A stretch of DNA of 64,000 bases from Rhabditoides inermis (Eukaryota > Nematoda > Chromadorea > Rhabditida > Rhabditidae): positions 121,001 to 185,000 of the forward strand of contig CAWZYM010000019.1 in assembly GCA_963966185.1 (NCBI GenBank). Direction: 5' to 3'. Position numbers and translations under genes: made by a program. The notes under the pieces were generated by a model. It was not told where the DNA came from. It saw only the letters and a program-made list of their open reading frames with translations, and did not search any database. Shown here piece by piece: positions 34,690 to 45,471 of this stretch. Positions within the stretch are counted from its first letter, which is position 1. The number at the start of each line of letters is the position of its first letter.

Positions 34690-36894
34690 ATGGCTATGCG
34701 GAGTTCTGGCGGACAGTCGATACGGGAGTTGCATGTGGCACTGATTGGAATGGCCGGGTCTGGCAAGTCGGCCCTCGCCGTCAAGTATATCACCAAGAGG
34801 TTCATCGGAGAGTACGACTCGACCCTCGGTGAGTGAGAGTGGACGGGAGGAGGACCATCATTTATGTATTGCATACAAACAGTATTGTAAGGATCAAAGT
34901 GCACATTCACTTATATGATTATATGAACTTGGGGAAAATATGAGAGGAGTTACGGTTGCAGAGGACACGTACTGTCGACAGGACACAGTGGCGCAGCAAC
35001 CGCTGATGGTGTGGGTGATGGACACGGTAAGTTAGTGAGTAAGTGGCGCGCCAGGCCTTCACAGGTTGCAATGTGGATAGAGAGAGAGATGGAGAGGTAT
35101 TGTAGGTGGAGGACGTGTCTCGGGACGCGTCTCGCTGGCTGGCGTGGGCGGACGTCTATCTGGTGGTCTACGACGTGACCAGCCAGCTGAGCCTGCAGTA
35201 CGCCGAGGGAGTCCTCGAGAAGATCAGCAGGTACGAGGGAGGAGAGGAGAGGGTTCTTGTGAAGATCTACAAAGTGTAGCATGGGGGGCGAGGATCGTTT
35301 AAAAAAGATTCGAAATCCAAATATATAAGCCTGTCCGTCCGTCCGCCTATATGTTAGTAACGGTCATGCGCCGTTTATATAGCCCAGCCGCCGCTAGCAT
35401 GTCATACGCGCCGGGTTTGCAATTTTTTCAGCGAGGGCATGTGATTGCGAAATTATCTCCGCATACCAGGTTGAAAAGACTGACACCCGGGTAGATAGGA
35501 GAGTAGAAGCCAGATAAGGAAACGTAGCTGATAGATAGTCAGTGTCTGCCGTAACATCAGAGATGAATAGAGACTGTTGTTCCCATTTGGCTGATTGATG
35601 AATAGTGATTGAGACGAATGTCTCACGGTGACTGTCGTTGTTCAGACACGAGCACGTGTTGTGTGCGCGGGAGCACATCACGGTGCTGCTGGGCAACAAG
35701 ACCGATCTGGAGAGGTACAGACAGGTGAGGAGGGGGAGAGAGAGATTTTTTGATTAAAAAGATTGAGCGAGAGAGAGAGAGAGAGGGTGAGTAGGGAGAA
35801 AGAGATAGAGAAAGAGAGGGGGGAGGGAGAGAGAGATTTTTTGATTGAAAAGATTGAGCGAGAGAAAAAGGGGGGAAAAGAGGGGCAAATAATTTTTTGA
35901 TTGAAAAGATTGAGCAAGAGAGAAAGAGAGAGGGGGAGAAAGAGAGAGTGGTGTTCTAGGTGAGCGAGTCGGACGGTGAGCGGGCGGCGGCCCGTTGGGG
36001 CGCTAGCCACTCGGAGACGAGTGCTGTGGGCGACGGCCGGCCCCTCGCACAGCTCCTCCACATGCACTTCACACGGTAAGCCTGCCACTGCATTCCCCAC
36101 GGTTGCTGTTTTCCCCACACCCTCTGGGGATAGTGATGGACGCAGCATGAGACTACTTTCTACTCTCACTCTCTCCCTTCCTATACTCATGTATTTGACA
36201 CGCTGACATTGCGGTGGTTTGTTTGTGTGGCACAGGTGCGAAGTGCTTGCAGGCTGCTGCAGGGTGCCGGTCGCCGCAGCCCCTCGCCCCGATTGTGCTC
36301 CAGTGACAGCGAGATCAACGCGCGTGAGTTGGGAGAAGTAGCGATTGGAAGTTATTCTAATAATTTATACGGTTGCATAATAATTATCATGAAGTGAATA
36401 ATTATTGTGACGTGTGCACGTGAAAAGTAAAATGATGATACAACAAAACACATTCTAGTCCTCCTGACAGTGTGGCCATAAATCAGAGGATTTCGAACGA
36501 TTCCGATGAGATGGTGTGTGTGGGGTGTGTAATTGACAGATGGTGTCAAGTCATAGAAAGTGGAGCATGTTCAAGTGGTGAGAGAGAGGGGGAGACAGAT
36601 GGTAGGGTGGGGGAGACGGCATTCGAATGGATTAGTGCGCAGTCAGTCACCTTCGACACACCTGTACTTGACACTCGTCGTTAGAGAAAGACAGCAGGTA
36701 GTAATTAGGGGTGAGGAGAGAATGTGTATGCAAATGAGCATGCGAATGTGAGAAGTATCGTTTCAGGCAAGTCGTTCTCTCTCCGTTCGTCGTCGCGTGT
36801 CCGCTCCAAGCCCAAGGAGCTGCACAAAGCGCCCTCACTCAGCAAGATCAAGACCGGCAGCAAGCTACTCAAGCTATTTCACAACAACGGATAG
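34690..36894 (+). CDS. RERG/RASL-like small GTPase, 240 aa
   Basis: Ras-superfamily GTPase of the RERG/RASL11/RASL12 branch. Exons 34690-34828, 34962-35026, 35106-35230, 35646-35724, 35960-36075, 36253-36323, 36767-36894 give 723 nt. P-loop GMAGSGKSA (G1), YDSTLEDTY switch I, MDTVEDVSRD where DTAG/DTxGQE is expected (G3 glycine and glutamine absent), VYDVTSQLSL, GNKTD (G4) and ETSA (G5). The C-terminus is basic (FSLRSSSRVRSKPKELHKA...LLKLFHNNG) with no CAAX box, as in RERG-type proteins, so membrane attachment by prenylation is not expected. The missing G3 residues suggest altered hydrolysis. PolyA signal AATAAA at 37039. Introns carry a dispersed repeat (35480) and GA-rich tracts. Confidence 0.85.
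35480..35575 (-). repeat. Dispersed repeat shared with a DAPK intron (inverted orientation)
   Basis: Contains CACCCGGGTAGATAGGA, GTAGAAGCCAGATAAGGAAA, ATAGATAGTCAGTGTC and GCCGTAACATCAG. The reverse complement matches 12088-12178 with few differences. No coding potential; family unknown. Confidence 0.75.
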
Positions 36895-37360
36895 GTGTCC
36901 CCGAGTGTTGCAACAGCACTTCTGATTTCCTATTAGGAGTCACCCACTGTTTCACCACACCACATTTCATCATGATTTCATCACGCCTTACTCAGCGAAT
37001 ACGCCATATTTGTACATTGTCGTTTGCCACATTGCCGTAATAAACCAATCATCCCGGCTCAGTGTCAATCTGCTGTATTTGCCGTTCTGTGGGTGTCTGT
37101 TGCGCGGTCGGTCGTAAACCTGTGATGACTTCCTAATTGGTCATCTGCTGCAGCAAGTGTCATCGCCGGAAGGCCAGCGATTGCCGCGAGGCTGGGATTA
37201 GCAATGAGAGGGAGAGTGACACGCGCCTTGTTTGTGCTCTCGGTGCCCTTTGACTTGTATTGATTGTGTGCCGGCGGCAGATCGCTCGCCCCGCCCCCAC
37301 TGACCCGCGCGAGGACACAGAGAGAGGCGAGGGCAGACAGTCTATCACACAGCAGCAGCC
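36895..37360. other. Intergenic spacer
   Basis: 3' UTR and polyA signal (37039) of the small GTPase gene, then about 300 bp of mixed sequence before the next ATG. Nothing else recognised. Confidence 0.6.
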
Positions 37361-39669
37361 ATGGTCGCTCCCCGTTTCGCCAGCAAGGACAATGGTGCGT
37401 GTGTTGCTGTTGTTGTTGTTGTTGTTGTTTACCTGTTTACTTCAGATGCGTGCGCTAAGCAGCCCCTGTTCATGGTGGAGGGTGTCTACAACGATACGGT
37501 CCTCCCCCACACGCCCGTAGAGGAAAGGAAGAGCGGAGAGTGAGTGCCTCTCTTTACATATTTAGTGTACCTGTATGTATACTGTCCAGTAAGAGTGATG
37601 TACATTGTCTCGCACTCGGATTTGATCCTCCCTTTTCAGTCGTCTATGGGGCCTTGCTGCCGTTCTGTTCTGTCTCGGTGCGCTCATCATCCTAGCCACC
37701 TTCGGCGCCCGCGCATCCGAACAGCTATGGGGTGAGCTTATCGATTGATATTGATTAGCAAGTTGATGTTGTTTGTCGAGTAGTCTGGTTTGTAGTAGCT
37801 AGTAGCCGTCTGTCGCATTGTGTGGCTGGGTTGTATAGTGATACGCGCGACCTCACAGCTCGTAAATCACACTAGCTATGGGGTCAATGGGGGTAGGGGG
37901 ATAATGAGGCGAGGCGTCTCCCCCCTCTCACTGTCGGCTCTTTGTTGTGATCTGGGATGCGCCCGCGCCACTGGCTAGGTGCACTGAATATGCTAATTAC
38001 CTAATGAGGGATTGCGCAAGCGTGGGATCAGGATTGTATGGGAAGGAGGGCGATTGACTCTCGGATTACTCACCTGCCACGTTGCACAACGATAACAAAT
38101 AGAGAGGCTCTTGACCCGGGGTGGATTGACGGATTGTTGATGGCGAGTGCGATGTTGAGTGGTGTAAGGGATAGTTGTTCTGAAACAGTGATAGCTATTG
38201 AAACCAGTATCGCAGATACATTATTGGTCAGGTTAGAGCGATTCAGGATAAATGATTGATTGATTGATTGGAGAGACGGAGTCGCCGCACCGCCTGCTCA
38301 CTCGCTCGCGGCCCTTCACTGTGCGCTCCACACAGCTGCGCCACAATGGAACACTCGAGGACACCGGCGAGAAGTTCCTCCTATTCAATTTCCCTGTCAG
38401 TTTCTCTCTCATTCCTCGTTCTCTCTCTCATTCCTCGTTCTCTCTCTCATTCCTCCTTCTCTCTCTCTCTCATTCCTCCTTCTCTCTCTCTCATTCCTCC
38501 TTCTCTCTCTCATTCCTCCTTCTCTCCAGATCGAGCTCCTCGTCCTCTCCTCCCACCCCGAGGGCGTTCTCCGCCGCGTCGCCGTCGAGTCGTTCAGGTA
38601 CGGGTTACTGCAGTCATTGTGTATACTGTAGTTATGCATACTGTAGTTGTGAATACTGTAGTTGTGCATACTGTAGTTGTGAATACTGTAGTTGTGAATA
38701 CTGTAGTTGTGAATACTGTAGTTGTGAATACTGTAGTTGTGAATACTGTAGTTGTGAATACTGTAGTTGTGCATACTGTAGTTGTGCATACTGTAGTTGT
38801 GAATACTGTAGTTGTGCATACTGTAGTTGTGAATACTGTAGTTGTGAATACTGTAGTTGTGAATACTGTAGTTGTGCATACTGTTGTTGTGCATACTGTA
38901 GTTGTGCATACTGTAGTTGTGCATACTGTAGTTGTGAATACTGTAGTTGTGCATACTGTAGTTGTGAATACTGTAGTTGTGCATACTGTAGTTGTGAATA
39001 CTGTAGTTGTGAATACTGTAGTTGTGAATACTGTAGTTGTGCATTCTGTAGTTGTGAATACTGTAGTTGTGAATACTGTAGTTGTGAATACTGTAGTTGT
39101 GAATACTGTAGTTGTGAATACTGTTGTGCATACTGTAGTTGTGCATACTGTAGTTGTGCATACTGTAGTTGTGCATAATATAATGTATTGCCGTATACCG
39201 TGCCTGTTGTAGGAACACGCACTCTGTGGGTCGTCGTAGCGACCTGCTGGGTCTCCCGGTACAGGACCGGCTGCAGACTGTCAAAGCCACCGCCACCGTC
39301 TTCCTCAAGGGAGAGCCTGCGTGAGTAGTACGGGGTACTGTAGTAACTGGGAGGAGTACTGTAGTTGATCATTATCTGTGTTTTCAGTCAGCTGTGCTCG
39401 CTGCCCGCTGCGTCTTTCGTTCTGGTCGACACGTTTGTCACGGTGCAGGTAAATATTTTCACAGTTTTCACGTAGTCTTTATCATCAGTGCGTACAGACT
39501 CACGTGTTCGGATCCTCACTTCGCTTGCTCTTCTCCTAATCCTCGTTTCCAGGTGCGCCACCCGTCTGGCGAGTCGTCGTACGTCTCCGGACAGCAGAAG
39601 TACGTCGTCTGCTGTTCGATGCGCGAGCTCTGCCACCAGCACGGTGTCGCCACCAAGTTCGTCGTCTAG
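37361..39669 (+). CDS. Type II single-pass membrane protein, 231 aa, family not recognised
   Basis: Exons 37361-37394, 37446-37539, 37640-37731, 38274-38395, 38530-38597, 39213-39320, 39388-39448, 39553-39669 total 696 nt. A cytoplasmic head of about 48 aa (starts MVAPRFASKD) precedes one membrane segment, RLWGLAAVLFCLGALIIL. The ectodomain of about 155 aa has strands such as KFLLFNFPIELLVL, DRLQTVKATATVFL and AASFVLVDTFVTVQV, and four cysteines, three of them near the end (VVCCSMRELCHQHG). The topology (short N-terminus, single TM, beta-rich ectodomain with C-terminal cysteines) recalls sarcoglycan or BRICHOS proteins, but I see no decisive motif. The fourth exon uses a TTGGAG acceptor. A 15-bp minisatellite fills the intron 38598-39212. 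AATAAA at 40165. Confidence 0.7.
38626..39174 (+). repeat. 15-bp minisatellite, about 36 units, with a two-state base
   Basis: Unit CTGTAGTTGTGAATA or CTGTAGTTGTGCATA, differing only at A/C in position 12, in an irregular order; rare variants are CTGTTGTTG, a GCATTCT unit and one 12-bp unit at 39121. Because the unit length is a multiple of three and lacks stops in several frames, it creates long spurious open frames on both strands (Tyr-Cys-Ser-Cys-Glu, Gln-Leu-Gln-Tyr-Ser). It lies in the intron 38598-39212 of the type II membrane protein gene; the flanking exons join in phase without it. Confidence 0.93.
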
Positions 39670-40433
39670 GCATACGGTACTACGTACCGTATCGTTTCTC
39701 TGATCTCTCTCCACCTACCTTACTCTATTAGTCATCCCTCGTCAGTTTTATGATTGAGAGTTGTAATCGTAGCTGTTTGATGAGCTTGTTTTCTCTCTCT
39801 TCCACGCCCAGAGTTTTCATCTTATCAGTTAGATTGAGTAGAATGCGAGTGTGTAACTATTGATTGATCACGTCATCGTTTCACTATGCAAATCCCCCTC
39901 GCAGGGTCGACAGTTTGGTGTGTCTTTTTTCGGATGATCGCATTTTGATGCGAATTGACTGACTGTGCATTTATATTCGCCCATTTCCCTCTTTTTCTCG
40001 TCAAGGGTCTCTCTTTCTGTACATATAGTTTATCTCTCACTTGAGTTATTGAACTCGCTGGTACGGTTCCCTTATTATAATAACTCGTATTGTCGGTTAA
40101 TAAGTAATAATGGCGTCCCATATTGAGTATTGTCTGTGTTCGCGTTGGTCTATTGATGAATTTGAATAAACATAGATGTTTTACTCTCGCTTCGTCTCTT
40201 TGCTTTGAGTCTTTTGATGTGTTGGCAACAGGACATGCAGTGAGTTGTAGTGAGAGGTGTTGTTGACAGCATCTCTCCTCTACCATCCAATGTCATTCGC
40301 GTTCTCTGTATTACGCGTGCGGGTGATTTTCCGCTATTTTTGCTGCCCGGATCGATCGCCTCTATCATCCGCCGCAGCTCACACTCCTAGTTTTGGTGGT
40401 TTTGTTTATAAAAACCACTGTAAGGTGAACGAT

Positions 40434-41480
40434 ATGTCGCACGATGATGTCCTTTCTATCCTCCGTTCGCATGACGCTGTTCTCAAGTCGCTAGCCTCTA
40501 CCTGCCAGCAGAACTCGGCCACCCTGGTCATGTTGATGAAGCTGCTTGAGACCAGGCTCCCCCCCATCAACCAGCCTCCTCCCCCTCGCCCGTTGTCGTT
40601 TGCTGACATGGTGCGCGTCGTGCACAGCGACACCGACGTCATAAACGACAAGGCCACCCGCCTCGTGATTGTGGGGCGGACGGAGGAGACCACCGACGAG
40701 GAGACTGCTCGCGCCGACTACGATTTCCTCAAGGAGCTGGTTGCCAAGTGCGGCAACAAGGACATTCTGGACGAGTGGAATGCCGGGCGGATCACCTCCC
40801 ACCGCCATGGAATCAGGAACACTCCCCCCAGGAGGATTCTCAAGATCCAGGTCGCTTCTCGCCTGCTGCGAGATGCCTTCCTCTCTGGCATCTGGTCGAA
40901 CCGCCGAGGCCCTCTGTCCGGCTGTCAGTTCGCGTACGCTCGCCGTGATCTGACTATGGACGAGTTGCAGACGGAAAGGGAGCTGAAAGCCGAGTGCCGC
41001 CGTCGGAACGAGAAGGCCGGCCAGGTGGAGGTTGTGGTTCGCGATTGCCGCATCGTCACCCTTCGCTACCCCCGACCGTTCGACGCCCATCAGCATGCTG
41101 CGCTGCCGACTGTGGCCGACCATCTCCCCCCTTCCCTCGCTGCTGGGTCGCCTGCGGCCGCCTCGTCGTCTGAGCCCTCTCCTCCCGCGCACTCTCTCGC
41201 CGTGACCCCGCAGCCGCCATCTCTCTCTCCTCCCCCCACCGCTCGCTCTTCCCGCGGCCGCCCGGGTGGCAGGGGGCGCGGGAAGGGAAGGGGTGGAAGG
41301 AAGACCGCTCCTCGCTCGTCCTCTAACCCTCTGTCTGTCCGCAAGTCCGCTGTGAAGCGCACCTTGTCCAAAGTACTGCTCTCGCCGATTGCAGAGGAGG
41401 TCCCGAAGAAGGTGCGCGAGGGTGAATCGGGCGAGCCGTTTGAAGAGACCGCGGGAGATGCCGACGTTGCCATGGACTAG
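40434..41480 (+). CDS. Retrotransposon ORF1 protein (nucleic-acid-binding type)
   Basis: 348 aa from the ATG at 40434; an in-frame ATG at 40290 would add 48 residues. The N-terminus (MSHDDVLSILRSHDAVLKSL) looks helical. The middle has RADYDFLKELVAKCGNKDIL and RTPPRRILKIQVAS-like stretches (seen as RNTPPRRILKIQVASRLLRD). The C-terminus is Pro/Ala/Ser-rich with a basic RGRPGGRGRGKGRGGRK patch. This order is usual for ORF1 of nematode CR1-like LINEs, which bind element RNA. I see no CCHC knuckle. It ends at UAG 41478-41480, in the same frame as ORF2. Confidence 0.8.
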   Translation: MSHDDVLSILRSHDAVLKSLASTCQQNSATLVMLMKLLETRLPPINQPPPPRPLSFADMVRVVHSDTDVINDKATRLVIVGRTEETTDEETARADYDFLKELVAKCGNKDILDEWNAGRITSHRHGIRNTPPRRILKIQVASRLLRDAFLSGIWSNRRGPLSGCQFAYARRDLTMDELQTERELKAECRRRNEKAGQVEVVVRDCRIVTLRYPRPFDAHQHAALPTVADHLPPSLAAGSPAAASSSEPSPPAHSLAVTPQPPSLSPPPTARSSRGRPGGRGRGKGRGGRKTAPRSSSNPLSVRKSAVKRTLSKVLLSPIAEEVPKKVREGESGEPFEETAGDADVAMD

Positions 41481-44387
41481 GACTTCTGCCCCCGGCCCGC
41501 TAGCACTGTTGTTCAGGTCGGTTCTACTGTTTTTGATGTTTCGCAGTTTTCCCCTTCCCCAATCACCAGTGTTGTTCCATGTGCAAATTTTCTGCTGCTA
41601 AACGCGCGCTCAGTTCGGAATAAGTTGTATGATTTAGATATGCTATTGAATCAGGCTAAACCTATTGTTTTCGCGATAACCGAAAGTTGGTGCAATGTTG
41701 AAGATAATATGAGTAGTCTCTGTATGAATGGCCGCTATAACATGTATCGATCGGATCGCAAGACTCATGCTGGAGGCGTTTTAGTGCTCACTCACTCTTC
41801 CCTTTCTGTAAAACACATTTTATCCATATCAATTGATAATCTTTGCGAATTAGTTTGCATCGACATTCTCTCCTCACATGTTTTAAAGATGTCTCGCCCA
41901 CTGCGATTGATTACTGCATATCGCACACCTGGCTCATCGCCACAAATCAAGCTAGCAGGAACAAAACTTATTCATGAAATTCAGTCACTTCTCTTACCTG
42001 ATAGCCATAGTCACATAATTCAAGGAGATTTCAATGCGCCATCGGTCGACTGGAATTCGTTCCGGGCGACTGAGGCGTTTGATCGATCTTTGATGAACTT
42101 CGTCTCACTCCACTCCCTTTCTCAAATGGTTCGCCATGCGACGATGGTGAGACGAGTGGGGCGAAGGGCGCACACTCTCGACATCGTTCTCACTGATTCC
42201 ATATCGCTTTTCCAATGTGTCCGTGTGATGCCGCGTTTTTCTGTCTGCGATCACTTGCCCGTTGAGTATCGGCTGCGACTCGGGGTGAGTGAGGCCGCTG
42301 GAGAGAGGCCGCGTTTCGCATATCGGAGGGCGAATTGGAATGAAATAAACAAAACCATTGCTTGTACTGATTGGACACTTGCCTTTATAGGACTGACATT
42401 AGAACAGGCTACCGCGCTTTTCAACCAGCGAATGCAACACCTCATCCACACTCACATTCCCGTTCTGCCCCCGTATAAAAATACTAACCTTCCCAGTCAT
42501 ATTCTCAAATTGAAACGCGCAGCTCTTAGGTATTCGATTAGACAGCCTTCCAGCCGTGCTTCGGACAGAGCACAAAATAAACTACGAAAGGCGTTATTCT
42601 CTTGGAACTGCAAACGCGAGGCGAGATTAATCAATGGTAGCAACAAGCGCGCGCTATTTCGGGATGTACGCGCCAAACTGTTTCCTGGTGATGGTGTCGC
42701 CTCGCTCTCTCGTGAGGGTGAGTTGATTCACGGGTCGAGGGAGAAGGCGGAGCTGTTCGGAGAGTGCTTCGATGCGATCTTCTCGCAGCGAGGTCCTATC
42801 CCTGCGGGTGCGCCCCTTCCTTGTGCTGTCAGTCAGCTCTCCACCATTGAGATTTCGTATGCACATGTACACAAAACTATTTCCAAACTAGCATCTAAAA
42901 TGAACACGAGCCCTGACAATATTTCGCATGCCTTTTTGAAAAATACGGTTGATACGATTTCGATCCCACTCTCTATTCTTTTTTCAATGTCTACTTCCGT
43001 ATGCAATGTCCCTGAGATTTGGAAACTGGCGTATATAAAACCTCTTTATAAAAAGGGGGCTCGTGATGATCCACTCAACTACCGGCCTATCAGCCTTATA
43101 AGTAGTGTTGCGAAAGTTCTGGAACGCATATGCGTCAAGCAAATTACGGAATTTCTTGAGAGGAATTCGCTTCTCACATCTAGGCAATTTGGCTTTCGCA
43201 AGAATAGATCCACAAACGCTCAACTTATTGAGTGTCATAGTCACTGGTTGAAACACCTATCTAATGGAATGGTTATCGATTGTATATACTTTGATTTCAA
43301 GAAGGCATTCGATACTATTAATCACAACTTGCTATACAAAAAGTTGCATTCGCTGGGAATTCGCGGTAACGTATTGGGATGGATTAGAAGTTTCTTGACC
43401 GACCGTCGCCAACAAGTAATGGTCGGTGATGAGCTTTCCTCTCCACGGCTTGTCAACTGTGGTGTACCACAGGGGTCTTGCCTAGGTCCCATACTGTTCA
43501 ATGTATATATTAATGATATCATCTCCAATCTTCCCGACTATGTTGAGTGTGCGCTTTACGCCGATGATTTGAAAATTTCCTTCGCATTTGATGCGAATGA
43601 TCCTTCCGCCCAGCATAAATTTCAAGTGGCAATTGATTTAGTCGCATGGTGGTCCCTTCAGTGGGGTTTACAAATATCTACTCAGAAAACACAGATACTG
43701 CATATAGGACGTCGTAATCCCAGGCATGAGTATTCCGCACACGGCACAACTCTCGCCCCTGCCGATACTGTCAGGGATTTAGGCGTCTCTATCAGCAGTT
43801 CTCTTGTCTTTGACAATCACTATTCCAACATTGTTCAGAATACGTTTCACTCCATAAACGACTTTCTGCGCGTATATCGTACTCGCAATCTCACTGTTCT
43901 TAAAGTTGCATACGTAACCTATTTTCGGTGCCAACTTGAGTATTGTACAGAATTATGGAATCCTAAAGATGTGGGGTCGGTGAATCTGATTGAGTCGGTA
44001 CAGAGACATTTTACGCGCCGAATATGTCACCGTGCCGGCTTTTTCTCGCTCACTTATCCCCAACGCCTCCAGCTATTAGATCTCCAAACGCTCGAAGAGC
44101 GACGCTTAATAAACGATATTGCGTATATTCATAAGGTTATGACTAATCGCACTAGTCTAGAGTATTCTGGCCTCTTCAACATTGTACCTTCCCGGTCTCG
44201 CGTTTCTCATGGGTGGCGCCTGATTCCTTGCTTTGACACAACTTTAAAGAGCAGCACGTTTTTCAGTAGGGTTTTTGCACTATGGAACACACTCCCCAAC
44301 AACATCATTTTATCTGCGAAACATCAAACAGTGAAATCGTACCTCCTAGATAACCCCCATTTGTTCCCTCCGTCCAAAATTAGATAA
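41481..44387 (+). CDS. Retrotransposon ORF2: APE endonuclease and reverse transcriptase
   Basis: 968 codons open after the ORF1 UAG, in the same frame. The conserved endonuclease start FLLLNARSVRNKL (about 41589-41627) lies upstream of the first in-frame ATG (41640), so an AUG-initiated product would lose it. Endonuclease motifs: FAITESW, QGDFNAPSVDW and CDHLPV. RT motifs: NYRPISLISSVAKVLE, QFGFRKNRST, FDFKKAFDTINH, GVPQGSCLGPILF and the catalytic ALYADDLKI. The C-terminus, with a cysteine/arginine-rich region, ends PSKIR and lacks RNase H, as in CR1/L2-type elements. No disabling change seen; activity would also need a way past the UAG. Confidence 0.9.
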   Translation, partial: DFCPRPASTVVQVGSTVFDVSQFSPSPITSVVPCANFLLLNARSVRNKLYDLDMLLNQAKPIVFAITESWCNVEDNMSSLCMNGRYNMYRSDRKTHAGGVLVLTHSSLSVKHILSISIDNLCELVCIDILSSHVLKMSRPLRLITAYRTPGSSPQIKLAGTKLIHEIQSLLLPDSHSHIIQGDFNAPSVDWNSFRATEAFDRSLMNFVSLHSLSQMVRHATMVRRVGRRAHTLDIVLTDSISLFQCVRVMPRFSVCDHLPVEYRLRLGVSEAAGERPRFAYRRANWNEINKTIACTDWTLAFIGLTLEQATALFNQRMQHLIHTHIPVLPPYKNTNLPSHILKLKRAALRYSIRQPSSRASDRAQNKLRKALFSWNCKREARLINGSNKRALFRDVRAKLFPGDGVASLSREGELIHGSREKAELFGECFDAIFSQRGPIPAGAPLPCAVSQLSTIEISYAHVHKTISKLASKMNTSPDNISHAFLKNTVDTISIPLSILFSMSTSVCNVPEIWKLAYIKPLYKKGARDDPLNYRPISLISSVAKVLERICVKQITEFLERNSLLTSRQFGFRKNRSTNAQLIECHSHWLKHLSNGMVIDCIYFDFKKAFDTINHNLLYKKLHSLGIRGNVLGWIRSFLTDRRQQVMVGDELSSPRLVNCGVPQGSCLGPILFNVYINDIISNLPDYVECALYADDLKISFAFDANDPSAQHKFQVAIDLVAWWSLQWGLQISTQKTQILHIGRRNPRHEYSAHGTTLAPADTVRDLGVSISSSLVFDNHYSNIVQNTFHSINDFLRVYRTRNLTVLKVAYVTYFRCQLEYCTELWNPKDVGSVNLIESVQRHFTRRICHRAGFFSLTYPQRLQLLDLQTLEERRLINDIAYIHKVMTNRTSLEYSGLFNIVPSRSRVSHGWRLIPCFDTTLKSSTFFSRVFALWNTLPNNIILSAKHQTVKSYLLDNPHLFPPSKIR

Positions 44388-44526
44388 GTGCTCATTTGGG
44401 AACCTGTGTTATCTGTTTTATCCTATTTTTGTGTTTATTTATTTTCCAATGCCGTATTCACTCTTATTATGTGTTTGTCCTGTGTTCATATATATAGTAT
44501 ACGCGGTAATAAATATTATTATTATC

Positions 44527-45423
44527 TCCGCTCCCTGCACTCACCAACTGTCATCCACGCATCCGAGGGTGTGACATTTCTCGACTTACTACTCTTACAT
44601 TTCACCGCCTCCGTTATTTCAAAACAATTCCTGATCTGTTTTCCGGGCTTCAATACAAATGTTTTGTTTTCCTAATCACTCGCACTCACAATGTCATGAT
44701 GGTTTTGCGAATCGGCTTATGCGTGTTTGTTCTGGTGGAAGATAGCAGGTGCCGAGTAAGAGTTGCTTGTGTCGCATCATGTCCACACATACAATCGACT
44801 CTCTGGGTTCGATCGCCCTATTTGTTTTTGTTGTCCGTGCGAGTGTCAGTGTCTGTTTCGATCAGACTGATTTGCCTGATTCGACGCGCCTTTCCATCAT
44901 TCATATCCGTCCCGATATGCAGATTAGTGCCCGATCGATTGTCGACTTTTCATCAGTCAAGATGTCATCGCTGTTATTCATGTTCATCATTTGATCTCGT
45001 CCCATTCATCACGTCTTTTTCTGGTAATCCCCTGTTAATTCCGCCTTGGAGCACATTCCATAGATGTAGGCTCTCATCTCTCATGTCTCATATTATCTCA
45101 TTATCCCAAAGAAGGAGCTATTGTAATATTAATGAGTGAATGCAATTCTGCTCCATACACCATATGTACATCAGACCACTCATTTTTGTAATGCGATAGC
45201 GGAACTCTTTTTCACACGATCTTCGATTGAGAGAGAGAAAGAGAGAAAGAGAGAAAGAGAGAAAGAGAGAAAGAGAGAAAGAGAGAAAGAGAGAAAGAGA
45301 GAAAGAGAGAAAGAGAGAAAGAGAGAAAGAGAGAAAGAGAGAAAGAGAGAAAGAGAGAAAGAGAGAAAGAGAGAAAGAGAGAAAGAGAGAAAGAGAGAAA
45401 GAGAGAAAGAGAGAAAGAGAGAA

Positions 45424-45471
<48 letters not shown>

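Larger units (their letters stand above)
40190..44526 (+). mobile_element. Non-LTR retrotransposon, CR1/Jockey-like, both ORFs open
   Basis: Two long ORFs with APE endonuclease and reverse transcriptase, no LTRs, and a 3' end in an (ATT)n tract at 44512-44526 (AATAAATATTATTATTAT). The 5' limit is inferred to lie after the polyA signal of the preceding gene (40165). I could not find a clear target-site duplication. There is no stop or frameshift in either ORF apart from the UAG between them, so the copy looks recent. Base composition of ORF1 is GC-rich and ORF2 AT-richer. Confidence 0.88.

Noticed and set aside
38626..39174. CRISPR array
   Set aside because: Eukaryotic context, 15-bp head-to-tail units, no unique spacers.
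38264..39212. Long open frames (300+ codons) on both strands over the 15-bp array
   Set aside because: They are a by-product of a 15-bp repeat without stops; the neighbouring coding exons splice around the array in phase.
41237..41290. Zinc-knuckle domain in LINE ORF1
   Set aside because: The C-terminal basic patch is Gly/Arg/Lys-rich but no CCHC spacing is present.
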